5,136 nt of DNA from an uncultured Clostridia bacterium (GTDB lineage: Bacteria; Bacillota; Clostridia; Oscillospirales; Acutalibacteraceae). Positions 1 to 4,823 of the stretch are shown here, in pieces. The DNA is taken from the NCBI GenBank assembly GCA_946002045.1, contig CAMFYM010000097.1, positions 1 through 5,136 of the forward strand, in the 5' to 3' direction. The notes under the pieces are model-generated. The model made no database searches, was not told the DNA's origin, and saw only the letters and a program-made list of their open reading frames with translations. Positions within the stretch are counted from its first letter, which is position 1, and each line of letters opens with the position of its first letter. The position numbers and the translations under genes are program-made.

Positions 1-734
1 GCCTCCTCAATGCTTTGACTTGAAAAAAATGGTTCTCTAATATAATCATCAACTGACGAAAAGGACATAGCACGACGGTTAAAGCCGTTTAAAAACCTTT
101 CGCAAAGGGAGTTAAGTGTGCCCAGCAATGCACTTGGTGCCATTGCGATTGCACCACCGAAGAACAGTCCCTCAACAACAGTTGTGCAATAAATCATTGC
201 TATTGAGCCAATGGCAAAGCCTGCAAATGCATAGGTAATACTCTCGGCATACAGGGCTATTGCATACGGAATAAGATATTCGGGATGTCCCAAACAGGCA
301 AGGTTAATCACCAAATCAATCAATATAGGCAGAAAAATTGCCAAATCCATTAAGCAAATGCTTGCCTTAACTCTGTTGCCAAACAGCGTTTTCCTGTCTG
401 CACTGCCTGACAAATAAACATTGACCATCTTTTTTTTGCTCAAAAATCTAAAGGCAAAAAGTGCATACAGTCCACCTAACGCCAAAAGCATTACGCCTAT
501 TGCCTGACCGTTGCCGGTGCCTGTTAAAAAGGACGCATAGTTATCGGACAGTCTAATGCTCTTTGCCGTTGTATCATACATAATGCCGGTAAAAACAGTA
601 AACAACGGCTGTGCTACAAAAGCAAACAAGGAAAACAAAAAGGTGACTACCGTTGGCACAATAACGCTTTTCATTGCCACGGACAAATCATATTCCTTAA
701 CACTCTTACTCACTGAATATTGATGAGATGTCAT
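1..734 (-). CDS. ABC transporter permease, YtrC/D-like (partial, C-terminus beyond left edge)
   Basis: The first 244 codons of an integral membrane protein; the frame is open to the window edge. Hydrophobic stretches at about residues 24-48, 76-96, 124-147, 152-178 and 180-207 look like membrane segments. A cytosolic-type loop at about 98-122 (FLSKKKMVNVYLSGSADRKT region) resembles the 'YHSLP.tR..lf' loop of permeases partnered with YtrB-type ATPases (my recollection of the family, not a search). The start is the ATG at 732-734, because GGAGG lies 9 bases upstream; an in-frame GTG at 711-713 is the alternative but has a poorer context. The gene overlaps the ATPase gene by 29 bases and is the third gene of the GntR-ATPase-permease operon, so it is presumably the membrane half of an exporter. 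The substrate cannot be read from the sequence; YtrA-type systems are often linked to cell-envelope stress. Confidence 0.82.
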   Translation of the reverse strand, partial: MTSHQYSVSKSVKEYDLSVAMKSVIVPTVVTFLFSLFAFVAQPLFTVFTGIMYDTTAKSIRLSDNYASFLTGTGNGQAIGVMLLALGGLYALFAFRFLSKKKMVNVYLSGSADRKTLFGNRVKASICLMDLAIFLPILIDLVINLACLGHPEYLIPYAIALYAESITYAFAGFAIGSIAMIYCTTVVEGLFFGGAIAMAPSALLGTLNSLCERFLNGFNRRAMSFSSVDDYIREPFFSSQSIEE

Positions 735-1602
735 ATTCCCTGTCCTCCATTTCATTAAGTAATACCTCCTCAACCGAAAGCATAACGCTGTCAATATGAA
801 TTGGATTTAGCTTGCCGAACACGCCCTCGTCAACAGCGCTGTCCGTAATAACAACTACCATTTTGCCGTCAATCTTAATATCACGGCAGGGTATTCCCTC
901 CAGCTCGTCTGCTGAAATCTCTCTGTCAAAAATAAGCCTGTATTTTTTATAGGCACTGCCGGCGTCATCAACAGTAACATTAAGTGCAAGCCCCTTGCCG
1001 TTAAGCAGAGCCACTCTGTCACAAAGGTTAGCAAGCTCCTGCAAATTGTGACTGCTCATTAAAATTGAGCAATCTGTTTCTGCCATATATTCGATAAAAA
1101 TATTTTTGCAAAGCTCACGCTTTTGTGGGTCAACACCGTCAAACACCTCGTCCAAAAGCATATATTTCGGTCTTGATGCCAAAGCCAAAACAATTTCAGC
1201 CTGCCTTTGCATACCCTTTGAGAAGGATTGCAGGCTTTTACGCCTGTCAAGCCCCATAACATCTGCCATTTTTGTGAACACAGCATCGGAAAAATCGGGA
1301 TAATATCCCTTGTAAAAGCTCCTCATTTTTTCAAGATTGGCACCACGGGGAAAGTATAATTCATCAGGAATAAAGAACAGCCTTTCACGGAGCCTGCCGT
1401 TATCAAAAACATCCTCTCCGTCAATAAGCACCTGTCCCTTTTCAGCCTTATATATGCCTGCACACGCTTTAAGCAGGGTGGTTTTACCGGCACCGTTATA
1501 GCCCACAATACCGAATATTGAGCCATTGTCAACAGTAAGGCTTACATCCTCAATAGCAGTAAAATCGCCGAATTTTTTAGTAATATTTTTAACCTCAATC
1601 AT
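706..1602 (-). CDS. ABC transporter ATP-binding protein, YtrB/CcmA-like
   Basis: A 298-residue cytoplasmic ATPase that would power the adjacent permease. Visible motifs are Walker A GYNGAGKT at residues 34-41, a degenerate signature FSKGMQ at 127-132, Walker B YMLLDE at 147-152 (Asp151, catalytic Glu152), D-loop GVDP at 156-159 and switch His185 in MSSH. The Q-loop region reads FFIPDELYFP (76-85), with acidic residues where glutamine is usual. After residue about 205 a C-terminal extension of some 90 residues follows, as in many ABC-2-type exporter ATPases. The start is the ATG at 1600-1602, giving MIEVKNITKKFG, the normal beginning of the fold; an upstream in-frame start would add 13 residues and overlap the regulator gene further. 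The gene overlaps the GntR gene by 8 bases (ATGATTGA), which suggests translational coupling. The fold is certain, the substrate unknown. Confidence 0.93.
   Translation of the reverse strand: MIEVKNITKKFGDFTAIEDVSLTVDNGSIFGIVGYNGAGKTTLLKACAGIYKAEKGQVLIDGEDVFDNGRLRERLFFIPDELYFPRGANLEKMRSFYKGYYPDFSDAVFTKMADVMGLDRRKSLQSFSKGMQRQAEIVLALASRPKYMLLDEVFDGVDPQKRELCKNIFIEYMAETDCSILMSSHNLQELANLCDRVALLNGKGLALNVTVDDAGSAYKKYRLIFDREISADELEGIPCRDIKIDGKMVVVITDSAVDEGVFGKLNPIHIDSVMLSVEEVLLNEMEDREYDISSIFSE
744..748 (-). promoter_or_regulatory. Ribosome binding site of the permease gene, inside the ATPase gene
   Basis: The minus strand reads GGAGG here, 9 bases before the ATG at 732-734. It sits within the last codons of the ATPase gene (the Met-Glu-Asp part of NEMEDREY). 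It decides the permease start in favour of this ATG over the downstream GTG at 711-713. Confidence 0.7.
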
Positions 1603-1972
1603 TTGTATCACCAGCCTTATATATCTCTTTAACCAAATCAATAGCCTGCTTTTCCGTTACGCCCTTTGATTTACCGGATGCAAGTGTAATTCTAATATCC
1701 TCCAGCGAGTCGGCGACAACCTTTTTGTTGCCCAGGGCAGTTTCGCTGACAAAAATACCCTTGCCCTGTGCAGTAAATATTATTCCGTCAGCCTCCAGCT
1801 CTGCCAATGCGTGCTTAATTGTATTTACATTTATATTCAGCATATTTGACAGGCTCCTGATTGACGGAAGCTTATCGTTAGGCTTATACACCCCTGTATT
1901 TACAAGCATAATTATTTGCTCCTTAATCTGCTCATAAATAGGCACACGACTGTGGTTGTCTATTAAAATCAC
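1595..1972 (-). CDS. GntR-family transcriptional regulator, YtrA subfamily
   Basis: A 125-residue DNA-binding protein. Residues about 9-77 are a GntR winged helix-turn-helix: RVPIYEQIKEQI, then the LPSIRSLSNMLNINVNTIK recognition region (35-53), then the wing (AQGKGIFVS). Only about 45 residues follow, far too short for the effector domains of FadR, HutC or MocR types. That matches the YtrA subfamily, which has a short helical dimerisation tail and sits with ABC transporter genes. The start is GTG at 1970-1972, with GGGAG at 1981-1985 on the minus strand 8 bases upstream. It is the first gene of the operon, downstream of a promoter whose predicted start site is covered by an inverted repeat, so autorepression is likely. 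The inducing ligand is unknown. Confidence 0.92.
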   Translation of the reverse strand: MILIDNHSRVPIYEQIKEQIIMLVNTGVYKPNDKLPSIRSLSNMLNINVNTIKHALAELEADGIIFTAQGKGIFVSETALGNKKVVADSLEDIRITLASGKSKGVTEKQAIDLVKEIYKAGDTND

Positions 1973-1994
1973 CTAATCATCTCCCTTCAAGTCT

Positions 1995-2021
1995 AACTGT
2001 GCTACACTATCTATCACAGTT
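1995..2021 (-). promoter_or_regulatory. Probable GntR operator (27-bp inverted repeat)
   Basis: Perfect 7-bp arms AACTGTG (1995-2001) and CACAGTT (2015-2021) are separated by 13 bases; three inner positions are also symmetric, so 10 of 13 pairs match. It lies immediately downstream of the -10 box and covers the expected transcription start, a classical repressor position. It is not a transcript terminator, since no T tract follows. That the neighbouring GntR protein binds it is inference from position and symmetry. Confidence 0.6.
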
Positions 2022-2023
2022 TA

Positions 2024-2052
2024 AATTTATCACACTCTCAATCCTTTGTCAA
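2024..2052 (-). promoter_or_regulatory. Promoter of the GntR-ABC operon
   Basis: On the minus strand, -35 TTGACA (2047-2052, perfect consensus) is followed after 17 bases by -10 TAAATT (2024-2029, 4 of 6). The -10 is preceded by TG one base upstream (2031-2032), an extended -10. Transcription should start near 2017, giving a leader of about 45 bases to the GTG start. Confidence 0.68.
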
Positions 2053-2067
2053 TAGGCAAAAATACAA

Positions 2068-2146
2068 CAGCTCCCCTTTATTTGCCTTTTATCCCCTCAG
2101 TCGCAAAAATGCGACAGCTCCCCTTTATTACATTAAAAGGGGAGCC
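2068..2146 (-). repeat. Double-hairpin intergenic repeat, copy A
   Basis: 79 bp, nearly identical to copy B at 2291-2371: two substitutions near the left end and one 2-base length difference. It holds two hairpins. GTCGCA/TGCGAC (2100-2105, 2110-2115) has a 4-base AAAA loop, and GCTCCCCTTT/AAAGGGGAGC (2117-2126, 2136-2145) has a 9-base loop. Read on the minus strand it follows the pattern GGCTCCCC...GGGGAGCTGTCGC...GCGACTGAGGGG, which I recognise as a general style of dispersed palindromic repeat in gut Clostridia; the family name is not certain. The first 13 bases, CAGCTCCCCTTTA, repeat the inner hairpin's left arm, so the left boundary may be the scar of another truncated copy. Confidence 0.8.
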
Positions 2147-2156
2147 AACCTTATTT

Positions 2157-2209
2157 GCCTCCTCTGTGTAAGAGGAGGTGGCACACCTTTGGTGTGACGG
2201 AGGAGTTGT
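2157..2209 (+). repeat. Double-hairpin intergenic repeat, diverged copy C (opposite orientation)
   Basis: Same architecture as the other copies but on the plus strand and with different bases. The first hairpin is CCTCCTCT/AGAGGAGG (2158-2165, 2171-2178) with a GTGTA loop. The second is CACACC/GGTGTG (2182-2187, 2191-2196) with a TTT loop. The tail GACGGAGGAGTTGT corresponds to GACTGAGGGATTGT in copy D. Keeping both stems despite sequence change argues for selection on, or mobilisation by, structure. Confidence 0.65.
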
Positions 2210-2224
2210 CATTTATATTGAATT

Positions 2225-2275
2225 ACAATCCCTCAGTTTCGCTACGCTCAACAGCTCCCTTTGCACAAGGGAGCC
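2225..2275 (-). repeat. Double-hairpin intergenic repeat, diverged copy D
   Basis: On the minus strand it runs from GGCTCCC to the tail CTGAGGGATTGT. The main hairpin is GCTCCCTT/AAGGGAGC (2254-2261, 2267-2274) with a 5-base loop. The second stem, around GTTTCGC TAC GCTCAAC (2237-2253), is imperfect, with two mismatched positions. It faces copy C tail to tail with 15 bases between. On the plus strand the main hairpin is followed by CC and five T, so it resembles an intrinsic terminator, but no plus-strand gene lies upstream. Confidence 0.65.
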
Positions 2276-2290
2276 CTTTTTGTTCACATC

Positions 2291-2371
2291 CAGCTCTCGT
2301 TTATTTGCCTTTTATCCCCTCAGTCGCATAAAAATGCGACAGCTCCCCTTTATTACATTAAAAGGGGAGCC
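2291..2371 (-). repeat. Double-hairpin intergenic repeat, copy B, just after the VanW-family gene
   Basis: 81 bp, a direct repeat of copy A. Hairpins are GTCGCAT/ATGCGAC (2323-2329, 2334-2340) with an AAAA loop, and GCTCCCCTTT/AAAGGGGAGC (2342-2351, 2361-2370). Relative to copy A the extra two bases add one T-A pair and keep the 4-base loop. It begins 11 bases after the stop codon of the VanW-family gene, so the minus-strand transcript would end in this structured RNA. It may stop transcription or protect the 3' end, but no clean T tract follows the strong stem, so a terminator role is only possible. Confidence 0.8.
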
Positions 2372-2382
2372 TTAATCTTTTG

Positions 2383-3207
2383 TTATGCTTTTTTTGTTGT
2401 GGTGGTTGTGGTGGGCTTTGGCTTTTTATACTTGCTGTATGTAGTATAATTCACCTTGCCGTTAACACTTCGCTTTAGCACATAGGTGCTGCCGTCCTTT
2501 GAAACATCAACATCAACAACGCCTACGCTTATGTCGTCCTTGGCATAAATTGTGCAGGTTAATGTGCCCTCCGACGCCTTAACCTTTAGCAGTAAATCCG
2601 TATCTGTATTGTTTTTAAAGGTAAAGTCCTGTGTATTCCACTGAACAGTTGCGTCTGCCCCAAGGGGAACATAGCTAATCTCCAACGAATGGCAGGCACG
2701 ATTTGTTATCTCAAGATTTGCTCTTAATGCCGATTGAAAAACGGTGGAGCTTACCTGACAGATACCACCACCAAGTCCGTCAACAAATTCGTCACCCTGA
2801 ACAACCTTTGCCTCCTTATATCCGGCAAGGACAGTACGCTTGCCTACCGTTTGGTTAAAGGAAAAAACTTTGCCCTTTGGGATAACAATATTATTAAGCC
2901 TTTTTACTGCGTTTTTGATATTAACGGTTCTGGTAGTATTTGATGTGTCGTAATATGTTGTATATGATGACAGCTTGTATGGATAGCTACCGTCACTGTT
3001 TTTATTAAGATGAGGATAAACAGTATTTGTTGCCTGCTCCTTAAAGGTAGTATTAAGGTCCTCTGTTGTTCGTGTGGTAGTAGTTGTGGTGGTTGTGGTG
3101 GTTTTCTCTGCTTCGGTAGTGGCGCTAACGCCTGCCGTTTCACTGCATCCCACCAACGAAGCACAAAGAATAACACCAATCAGCACCGTTGCCAATATTT
3201 TTTTCAA
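2383..3207 (-). CDS. VanW-family lipoprotein with polythreonine linkers
   Basis: 274 residues. The N-terminus is a lipoprotein signal: positive KK, a hydrophobic core, and lipobox LVGC with Cys21 as the probable lipidated residue, so the protein should be anchored outside the membrane. A Thr-rich linker follows, with ten consecutive Thr at 36-45. The VanW domain spans about residues 93-224: FSFNQTVGKRT (115-125), GGGICQVSSTVF (146-157), Cys172-His173-Ser174, and YVPLGADATV (179-188). The tail ends in six Thr then KKA. VanW proteins occur in vanB-type glycopeptide resistance clusters and, widely, elsewhere in Firmicutes; their biochemical role is not established, and this gene alone does not imply vancomycin resistance. 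The start is TTG at 3205-3207, supported by AAGGAG 9 bases upstream and by the signal peptide. It directly follows glmU with no gap, so it is co-transcribed and probably translationally coupled to it. Confidence 0.9.
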   Translation of the reverse strand: MKKILATVLIGVILCASLVGCSETAGVSATTEAEKTTTTTTTTTTRTTEDLNTTFKEQATNTVYPHLNKNSDGSYPYKLSSYTTYYDTSNTTRTVNIKNAVKRLNNIVIPKGKVFSFNQTVGKRTVLAGYKEAKVVQGDEFVDGLGGGICQVSSTVFQSALRANLEITNRACHSLEISYVPLGADATVQWNTQDFTFKNNTDTDLLLKVKASEGTLTCTIYAKDDISVGVVDVDVSKDGSTYVLKRSVNGKVNYTTYSKYKKPKPTTTTTTKKA

Positions 3208-4587
3208 TTACTTTTTCTCCTTGTATGGCTTTTTAACATCAACCCAGCCATCCTTGATTACCTGTCTTGCACGGGCAACTGCCAATGCCTTATCGGGAAC
3301 ATCATCTGTGATTGTTGAGCCTGCTGCAATATATGCCTCGTTGCCAATCTTCACAGGAGCAACAAGATTTGTGTTACAGCCGATAAATGCACCGTCGCCG
3401 ATTTTACAGCGATGCTTTTCCTTGCCGTCATAGTTGCAGGTAGCAACTCCACAGCCGTAATTAACGCCACTGCCCACATCGCTGTCACCGATATATGTCA
3501 GATGAGCAGACTTGGTGCCTTCGCCGATTGTTGAATTTTTAACCTCTACAAAGTTGCCGATATGAACGCCCTTTTTAAGTGTAGAATTATCTCTTACCTT
3601 AACAAAAGGACCACAGTCGGCACCGTCCTCTACTGTGCTGTCAAGAATTTTGCAATTATCAAGAACAACATTATCGCCGATTGTTGAACTGTCGATATAT
3701 GTGTTTGGACCGATTACACAGCCACTGCCGATAACCGTGTCACCGAGTATAATAGTATTGGGAAGAATTACCGTTGAGTTGCCGATTTTAACATCCTTGC
3801 CAATCATTACACCGTCTGTGCAGGGAATATCAACGCCCTCCACCATAAGCCTTGTGTTAATATTTCTTCTCATTATAGTGTTAAGGTCGTTTAGCTGCTT
3901 CCTGTCGTTTGCACCTAAAATAACCTCGCTGTTTTCCACAACATAAGCACCTGCGTTTTTGCCCTCGTTAATTAAAATCTCTAAGGTGTCTGTAAGGTAA
4001 TACTCGTTTTGTGCGTTGTTGTTGGTGATTTTGCCAAGAGCATAAAGAAGGTCACCACCGTTAAACCAATAGCAGCCTGCGTTTGATTCGTTAATTTTCT
4101 TCTCCTCGTCATTAGCGTCCTTATGCTCAATAATTCTTAAAAGAGTACCGTTTTCATCTCTTTGAATATGGCCGATACCCTCTGTGTCGTCAACAATGGC
4201 ACTGATGAGAGTAATTGAATTATTGTTTTCCTTATGGTACGTATACGCCTTGTTAATTGTTTGAGCATCCATAAGAGGACCGTCGCCGTTCAAAATCAAA
4301 ATCTCGTCATCGGTATGACCCTTGATAAATTCCGTTGCCTGCATTACTGCGTGGCCTGTGCCAAGCTGTGGCTGCTGAAGGGCAGTCTTAATATCCTTGC
4401 CCACATAGGCCTCCACCTCTTCGTGCTTATATCCTGTAATTACGCAAATATCCTCTGCCCCTGCCTCCTTAACTGCGTCAATAACATAGCTAATCATAGG
4501 CTTAAAAATAACATTACACATAACCTTTGGGCAGTCGGCCTTCATTCTTGTACCTTTACCACCTGCAAGAATTATTGCACATTTCAT
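3208..4587 (-). CDS. glmU: Bifunctional N-acetylglucosamine-1-phosphate uridyltransferase / glucosamine-1-phosphate acetyltransferase
   Basis: 459 residues, the normal length for GlmU, a cytoplasmic enzyme. It acetylates glucosamine-1-phosphate with acetyl-CoA and then joins the product to UTP to make UDP-GlcNAc for peptidoglycan. The N-terminal pyrophosphorylase domain shows LAGGKGTRM (7-15), PK at 20-21, QQPQLGTGHA (71-80), NGDGPL with metal ligand Asp102, IIEHKDA (Glu154), SNAG (Asn169) and GANDR (Asn227). From about residue 250 a left-handed beta-helix of hexapeptide repeats follows. Acetyltransferase residues matching E. coli are Arg332, Lys350, His362 and Tyr365 (in AHLTYIGD), Asn376, CNYDG (384-388) and Lys391. 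Cys404 replaces the usual Ser in FIGCNTNLVAPV. The start is the ATG at 4585-4587, with GGAGG 8 bases upstream (4596-4600). A longer frame from a TTG at 4653 is rejected because that TTG lies in the -35 box. Confidence 0.97.
   Translation of the reverse strand: MKCAIILAGGKGTRMKADCPKVMCNVIFKPMISYVIDAVKEAGAEDICVITGYKHEEVEAYVGKDIKTALQQPQLGTGHAVMQATEFIKGHTDDEILILNGDGPLMDAQTINKAYTYHKENNNSITLISAIVDDTEGIGHIQRDENGTLLRIIEHKDANDEEKKINESNAGCYWFNGGDLLYALGKITNNNAQNEYYLTDTLEILINEGKNAGAYVVENSEVILGANDRKQLNDLNTIMRRNINTRLMVEGVDIPCTDGVMIGKDVKIGNSTVILPNTIILGDTVIGSGCVIGPNTYIDSSTIGDNVVLDNCKILDSTVEDGADCGPFVKVRDNSTLKKGVHIGNFVEVKNSTIGEGTKSAHLTYIGDSDVGSGVNYGCGVATCNYDGKEKHRCKIGDGAFIGCNTNLVAPVKIGNEAYIAAGSTITDDVPDKALAVARARQVIKDGWVDVKKPYKEKK
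3217..3222 (-). promoter_or_regulatory. Ribosome binding site of the VanW-family gene, inside glmU
   Basis: AAGGAG on the minus strand, 9 bases before the TTG start. It is formed by the Lys-Glu codons of the glmU C-terminus (PYKEKK). It justifies the TTG start and implies that ribosomes finishing glmU sit on the initiation region of the next gene. Confidence 0.75.
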
Positions 4588-4624
4588 ATCGTTTTCCTCC
4601 GAAAGCATTATTTTTACAAATACA

Positions 4625-4653
4625 ATTATGCACCAAATTTTGTGATTTTTCAA
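4625..4653 (-). promoter_or_regulatory. Promoter of glmU and the VanW-family gene
   Basis: On the minus strand, -35 TTGAAA (4648-4653, 5 of 6) is followed after 17 bases by -10 CATAAT (4625-4630, 5 of 6). Transcription should start near 4618, leaving a leader of about 30 bases with its ribosome binding site at 4596-4600. It is divergent from the ppdK promoter; the two -35 boxes are separated by 48 bases of A/T-rich sequence with A tracts. Confidence 0.68.
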
Positions 4654-4701
4654 GACAAAATAAAATTTTTAACAATAATGGTAAAAAATCTTAAAAAATG
4701 T

Positions 4702-4730
4702 TTGTAATTTGACTTTTTATATGTTATAAT
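4702..4730 (+). promoter_or_regulatory. ppdK: Promoter of ppdK
   Basis: -35 TTGTAA (4702-4707) is followed after 17 bases by a perfect -10 TATAAT (4725-4730). The -10 is preceded by TG (4722-4723), an extended -10. The predicted start is near 4737, giving a leader of roughly 85 bases before the ATG. A TTGACT at 4709-4714 is only 10 bases from the -10 and cannot serve. Confidence 0.72.
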
Positions 4731-4738
4731 TCAATCGC

Positions 4739-4784
4739 ATTATACTGTCCCTTTGTGACATTAGCCATATTGGACAAGTATAGT
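4739..4784 (+). promoter_or_regulatory. Stem-loop at the 5' end of the ppdK leader
   Basis: TATACTGTCC (4741-4750) pairs with GGACAAGTATA (4772-4782) with one bulged A; one A-T and one G-T pair extend it outward, giving about 12 pairs around a 21-base loop. It begins almost at the predicted transcript 5' end and does not include the ribosome binding site (GGAGG, 4809-4813). It may protect the mRNA 5' end, or the same symmetry may be an operator in DNA. I do not recognise it as a known riboswitch. Confidence 0.5.
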
Positions 4785-4823
4785 AACTAATTCATCAATA
4801 ATATTTTTGGAGGTATTCTCAGT

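Larger units (their letters stand above)
2053..2382. other. Gene-free intergenic region filled by hairpin repeats
   Basis: The interval between the GntR promoter and the VanW-family gene. It is almost entirely made of repeat copies A, C, D and B. I see no ribosome binding site with a credible protein, no tRNA and no transposase remnant. Short plus-strand frames across it translate low-complexity, hairpin-derived sequence and are not genes. Confidence 0.75.

Noticed and set aside
2254..2281. Intrinsic terminator on the plus strand (8-bp stem followed by five T)
   Set aside because: No plus-strand gene precedes it. The hairpin is explained as the main stem of repeat copy D, so any terminator activity would be incidental.
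2068..2371. CRISPR array
   Set aside because: Only two near-identical units about 80 bp long, too long for CRISPR repeats, with irregular spacing, other hairpin elements between them and no cas genes in view.
2178..2449. Short plus-strand frames across the intergenic region
   Set aside because: They translate hairpin repeats and the antisense end of the VanW-family gene, without credible start context or protein features.
2383..3207. Part of a vancomycin resistance cluster
   Set aside because: No ligase, dehydrogenase, dipeptidase or two-component genes are nearby. Stand-alone VanW-family genes are common in Firmicutes.
3010..3433. Plus-strand frames, one beginning with nine consecutive valines
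   Set aside because: The polyvaline is the antisense reading of the polythreonine codons of the VanW-family gene. No independent coding evidence.
4588..4653. N-terminal extension of glmU by 22 residues from a TTG at 4653
   Set aside because: That TTG is part of the -35 box TTGAAA and the extension spans the promoter. The ATG at 4587 has a strong ribosome binding site and begins at the conserved GlmU N-terminus.
4234..4707. Plus-strand open frame of 157 codons
   Set aside because: It lies antisense to glmU and its promoter, has no ribosome binding site or recognisable domain, and is a shadow of the glmU reading frame.
4709..4730. ppdK promoter using TTGACT as the -35 box
   Set aside because: The spacing to TATAAT is only 10 bases; TTGTAA at 4702-4707 gives the proper 17.
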